Below are positions 61,640 through 64,000 of a DNA stretch of 64,000 nt, piece by piece. The position numbers and the translations under genes were made by a program. Each line of letters starts with the position of its first letter. Position 1 is the stretch's first letter. Under the pieces are notes generated by a model. That model was not told the DNA's origin. It did no database searches and saw only the letters and a list, made by a program, of their open reading frames with translations. Source of the DNA: an uncultured Lachnospiraceae bacterium (lineage in GTDB: Bacteria > Bacillota > Clostridia > Lachnospirales > Lachnospiraceae); NCBI GenBank assembly GCA_900549665.1, contig URPH01000001.1, forward strand, positions 124,001 to 188,000. Direction: 5' to 3'.

Positions 61640-62410
61640 CTATCGGTTCTGTCCGCTCTTTGCGCTGCGGTATTCCGTCTCCCAGTCAGCATCATACAAC
61701 TTGGATTTCTGATAATGCTGATGCTTTACCACATCTCCGACAAGTACCACTGCCAATCTGGTAATTCCATTCTCTCTGGCCGTCTCGCCAAGTGTTCCTA
61801 CCGTACATACAAAGGCTTTTTCATCCGGCCAGGTGGCCTTGTAGACAATGGCCGCCGGAGTATCCTTTTCATATCCTCCGGTTAGCAGACGCTTACTTAA
61901 TTCTTCTATCATACCGCTGCTCAAATATATTGCCATGGAAGCCTGGTGTGATGCAAAGCTCTCAATACTTTCCCCCGGCGGTACGGCTGTTTTCCCTTCC
62001 ATCCGTGTAATGATCAGCGACTGGGATACTCCCGGAAGTGTATATTCCAGATTGAGTGATGCCGCAGCGCCAAAGCAGGCACTGACTCCCGGACAGCTTT
62101 CATATGGGATGGAAAGCTTATCCAGTTCATCCATCTGCTCCCGCACAGCTCCGTAAATACTCGGTTCTCCGGTATGGAGACGGACCACCATCTTATCCGA
62201 TGCATGCGCCTTTTTCATCACCTCAATGACCTCTTCCAATACCATTTTGGCACTGTCATGGATCTCACAGTCTTTTTTTGCATAATTTAAAAGCTCCGGA
62301 TTTACCAAAGATCCGGCATATATGATCACATCTGCCTGCTTTAGCAGATGCATCCCTCTTACCGTTATCAGATCTACCGCTCCGGTTCCTGCTCCAACAA
62401 AGTAAACCAT
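61640..62410 (-). CDS. cbiF: Precorrin-4 C11-methyltransferase CbiF/CobM
   Basis: A 256-aa tetrapyrrole methylase. VYFVGAGTGAVDLITVRG opens the protein, with VIIYAGSLVNPELL, RLHTGEPSIYGAVREQMDEL (a characteristic stretch, here given in part) and LVGDVV near the end. It overlaps cbiD by 37 bp, which couples translation. Confidence 0.94.
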   Translation of the reverse strand: MVYFVGAGTGAVDLITVRGMHLLKQADVIIYAGSLVNPELLNYAKKDCEIHDSAKMVLEEVIEVMKKAHASDKMVVRLHTGEPSIYGAVREQMDELDKLSIPYESCPGVSACFGAAASLNLEYTLPGVSQSLIITRMEGKTAVPPGESIESFASHQASMAIYLSSGMIEELSKRLLTGGYEKDTPAAIVYKATWPDEKAFVCTVGTLGETARENGITRLAVVLVGDVVKHQHYQKSKLYDADWETEYRSAKSGQNR

Positions 62411-63486
62411 TCTTCCACTCCCTTACTCTTCGCAAGCTCTCCCATTTCATTGGAGAACAAAATACAATCTATTTTCAATTTCTGTCCGCTCCGTTTTTCC
62501 ATATAAAAACAGATTTTTTCCACGACCATCTGCATGATCTGATCTACCCTTTGGGTCGGTATCAAAAGTCTTATCGCCTCTTCTGTATTGACGCATCTAA
62601 GAACCTCTCTGACAATCCCTGCCTCCACTCCTGCCCGGATGGCAAAAGCAGAAAGAATTTCCATACGGCAGTCTGCCTCCTTGGAATGGGTGTTCATGAT
62701 GCCGCCCGCCACCTTGATAAGCTTTCCGATATGGCCGGTAAAAAGCATTTTTGAAAATCCGAGTTCTACCGCCATATCAATCGTATCTCCGACAAAATTG
62801 CTGCATTTAACACTTTTATCCAGATCATATCCATAATGATTTTTCATAAAGTCAAGCCCATAATTTCCCGGAGAGACCGCAACATAATCATATCCCTGCA
62901 CACGTCTCTGTTTCAATTCAACCCGGATCGTATCCAGAATGGCCTGACTGCTCATCGGCTCCACGATCCCGCTCGTCCCAAGGATCGAAATTCCGCCGAC
63001 AATTCCAAGGCGGGGATTAAATGTTTTGTGGGCCAGTTCCTCTCCATCCGGTACATAGATCAATACCTTAAGACCACCCTTATAATCTAAAAGCCGGCAG
63101 ATTTCTTTAACCTCTCTTAGGATCATTTCCCTTGGAACATGATTAATGGCCGCATTGCCCACCGGCTGGTCAAGTCCCGGCTTGGTGACTCTTCCGACAC
63201 CCATACCACCGTCAATCTCAATTTCTCCATCCCTGTTTTCTTCCAGACTGACCTTCGCATAAATATAGGTTCCGGTCGTGATATCCGGGTCATCACCGCC
63301 ATCCTTGATGACCGCGCAGCTGACCTCTGTTTCAGACCTTTGAATATCCAGAATCTTTGCCCGGTACAATATCTTTTTTGGAGTTTCTATTTCAATCTCT
63401 ATTTTCTGTTTTCCACTTAAAAGCATGTAGGCCGCTGCCTTGGCTGCTGCCGCGGCACAGCTTCCGGTCGTAAATCCGTATCGCAT
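62374..63486 (-). CDS. cbiD: Cobalt-precorrin-5B C1-methyltransferase CbiD
   Basis: A 370-aa enzyme specific to the anaerobic pathway. It begins MRYGFTTGSCAAAAAKAA, the family signature, followed by VIKDGGDDPDITTG and GVGRVTKPGLDQPVGNAAIN. Its presence with CbiG shows that the oxygen-independent cobalamin route is used. AAAGGAGC precedes the ATG, 11 bp after cbiC. Confidence 0.96.
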   Translation of the reverse strand: MRYGFTTGSCAAAAAKAAAYMLLSGKQKIEIEIETPKKILYRAKILDIQRSETEVSCAVIKDGGDDPDITTGTYIYAKVSLEENRDGEIEIDGGMGVGRVTKPGLDQPVGNAAINHVPREMILREVKEICRLLDYKGGLKVLIYVPDGEELAHKTFNPRLGIVGGISILGTSGIVEPMSSQAILDTIRVELKQRRVQGYDYVAVSPGNYGLDFMKNHYGYDLDKSVKCSNFVGDTIDMAVELGFSKMLFTGHIGKLIKVAGGIMNTHSKEADCRMEILSAFAIRAGVEAGIVREVLRCVNTEEAIRLLIPTQRVDQIMQMVVEKICFYMEKRSGQKLKIDCILFSNEMGELAKSKGVEEWFTLLEQEPER

Positions 63487-63497
63487 GAAAGCTCCTT

Positions 63498-64000
63498 TTA
63501 TCTCGTTAATTCATACATCAGTGCATTGCATATCGCCGCTGCAATATTGCTGCCACCCTTTCGTCCCCTGTTTACAATATAAGGCACTCCGGTCTGCATG
63601 ATCAATTCCTTTGCAGCCTCCACATTGACAAAGCCCACCGGTACACCGATCACAAATGCCGGCCGGTAAATTCCTTCATCGATCATATCATACAGTTCCA
63701 ACAGGGCCGTCGGCGCATTTCCGATCGCAAAAATAACCGGTCCCTGTATCTGGCTGGCTCTTTCCATGCTCACCACGGCTCTGGTCACCCCCCGCCTTTT
63801 GGCTTCCTTTGCAACATCCTCATCTGCCATAAAGCAGTGGGCACGACAGCCCAGCTTTTTTAGTGCCGTTTTATTGATGCCCGCCAATGCCATATTAGTA
63901 TCCGTTACAATATCAACACCCGATTTCAGCAGTTTTTTTGCAATTAAAACCGCATCCTCTGAATACATCATGGTCTTTGCATAATCAAAATCGGCACTGG
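63498..64000 (-). CDS. cbiC: Cobalt-precorrin-8 methylmutase CbiC (partial)
   Basis: Moves the C11 methyl to C12, giving hydrogenobyrinate or cobyrinate. The reading frame is open to the right edge (SADFDYAKTMMYSEDAV is the first visible part), so about 30-40 N-terminal residues lie outside. Family segments VDIVTDTNMALAGINK, VVSMERASQ, FAIGNAPTALLEL and VIGVPVGFVNVEAAKELI are present. First visible gene of the operon; other cbi genes are expected beyond the edge. Confidence 0.94.
   Translation of the reverse strand, partial: SADFDYAKTMMYSEDAVLIAKKLLKSGVDIVTDTNMALAGINKTALKKLGCRAHCFMADEDVAKEAKRRGVTRAVVSMERASQIQGPVIFAIGNAPTALLELYDMIDEGIYRPAFVIGVPVGFVNVEAAKELIMQTGVPYIVNRGRKGGSNIAAAICNALMYELTR

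Noticed and set aside
1..64000. tRNA, rRNA, tmRNA or RNase P genes
   Set aside because: Gaps were read for cloverleaf or conserved rRNA sequence and none was recognised; a covariance search would be needed to be sure.

Overview
The window looks like a chromosomal segment of a low- to mid-GC, endospore-forming anaerobe of the Clostridia, most likely Lachnospiraceae. The reasons are an anaerobic ribonucleotide reductase (nrdD/nrdG), the sporulation genes spoIIGA-sigE and sigG, a MurE with the DNPR motif of meso-diaminopimelate enzymes, a split purine pathway (PurO-type cyclohydrolase plus stand-alone AICAR formyltransferase) and an anaerobic cobalamin operon. Nearly all genes are on the minus strand, so the operons read from right to left. 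No rRNA, tRNA or CRISPR array was seen.

Layout, left to right. 1-1900: nrdR and ymxH, with a 0.9 kb islet between them that carries one nuclease-toxin-like gene and is bounded by perfect 31-bp direct repeats derived from the ymxH 3' end. 1.9-12.7 kb: two acyltransferases, a NagD-like phosphatase, nrdDG, a FAD oxidoreductase and a very large membrane protein, probably a surface-glycan block. 12.9-14.9 kb: the only plus-strand housekeeping pair (PurO-type enzyme, AICAR formyltransferase). 15.1-31.2 kb: an HD protein, sigG, sseB, sigE, spoIIGA, ftsZ, divIB, murA, ftsW/spoVE, mraY, two penicillin-binding proteins, ftsL, rsmH and mraZ, i.e. the division and cell-wall cluster joined to the early sporulation sigma locus. 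31.6-33.7 kb: lgt and ychF. 33.7-38.8 kb: an integrated element. 38.8-42.2 kb: a truncated fic gene, a LUD protein, a DUF454 protein and nhaC. 42.3-54.5 kb: rpe, rsgA, prkC, prpC, rlmN, rsmB, fmt, def, priA and murE, a classic Firmicutes translation and signalling operon. 54.6-55.8 kb: a DMT transporter and a candidate small RNA. 55.8-64.0 kb: a cobalamin operon (cbiC-D-F-G-H-JET-A and a Cys-rich protein), running off the right edge.

Regulatory signals that can be read directly include a consensus promoter for nrdR, an nrdD promoter with a perfect inverted repeat at its start site, a Spo0A-type spoIIGA promoter with a 21-bp spacer, a three-repeat MraZ-type operator immediately after the mraZ promoter, and a tandem 31-bp-spaced pair of NrdR-box-like sites upstream of mraZ with no reductase gene beside it.

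The most interesting region is the 5.1 kb element at 33.66-38.77 kb. It has inserted exactly at the start codon of the conserved GTPase gene ychF. Its left end supplies a replacement ribosome binding site to ychF, while the original ychF promoter, ribosome binding site and start codon remain stranded at the right end, followed by a stop after seven codons. It carries int, xis, a small sigma-region-4-like protein, a divergent HTH/ankyrin-like regulator with GCATATGC operators, two tiny proteins and an XRE regulator, and no recognisable transfer genes.
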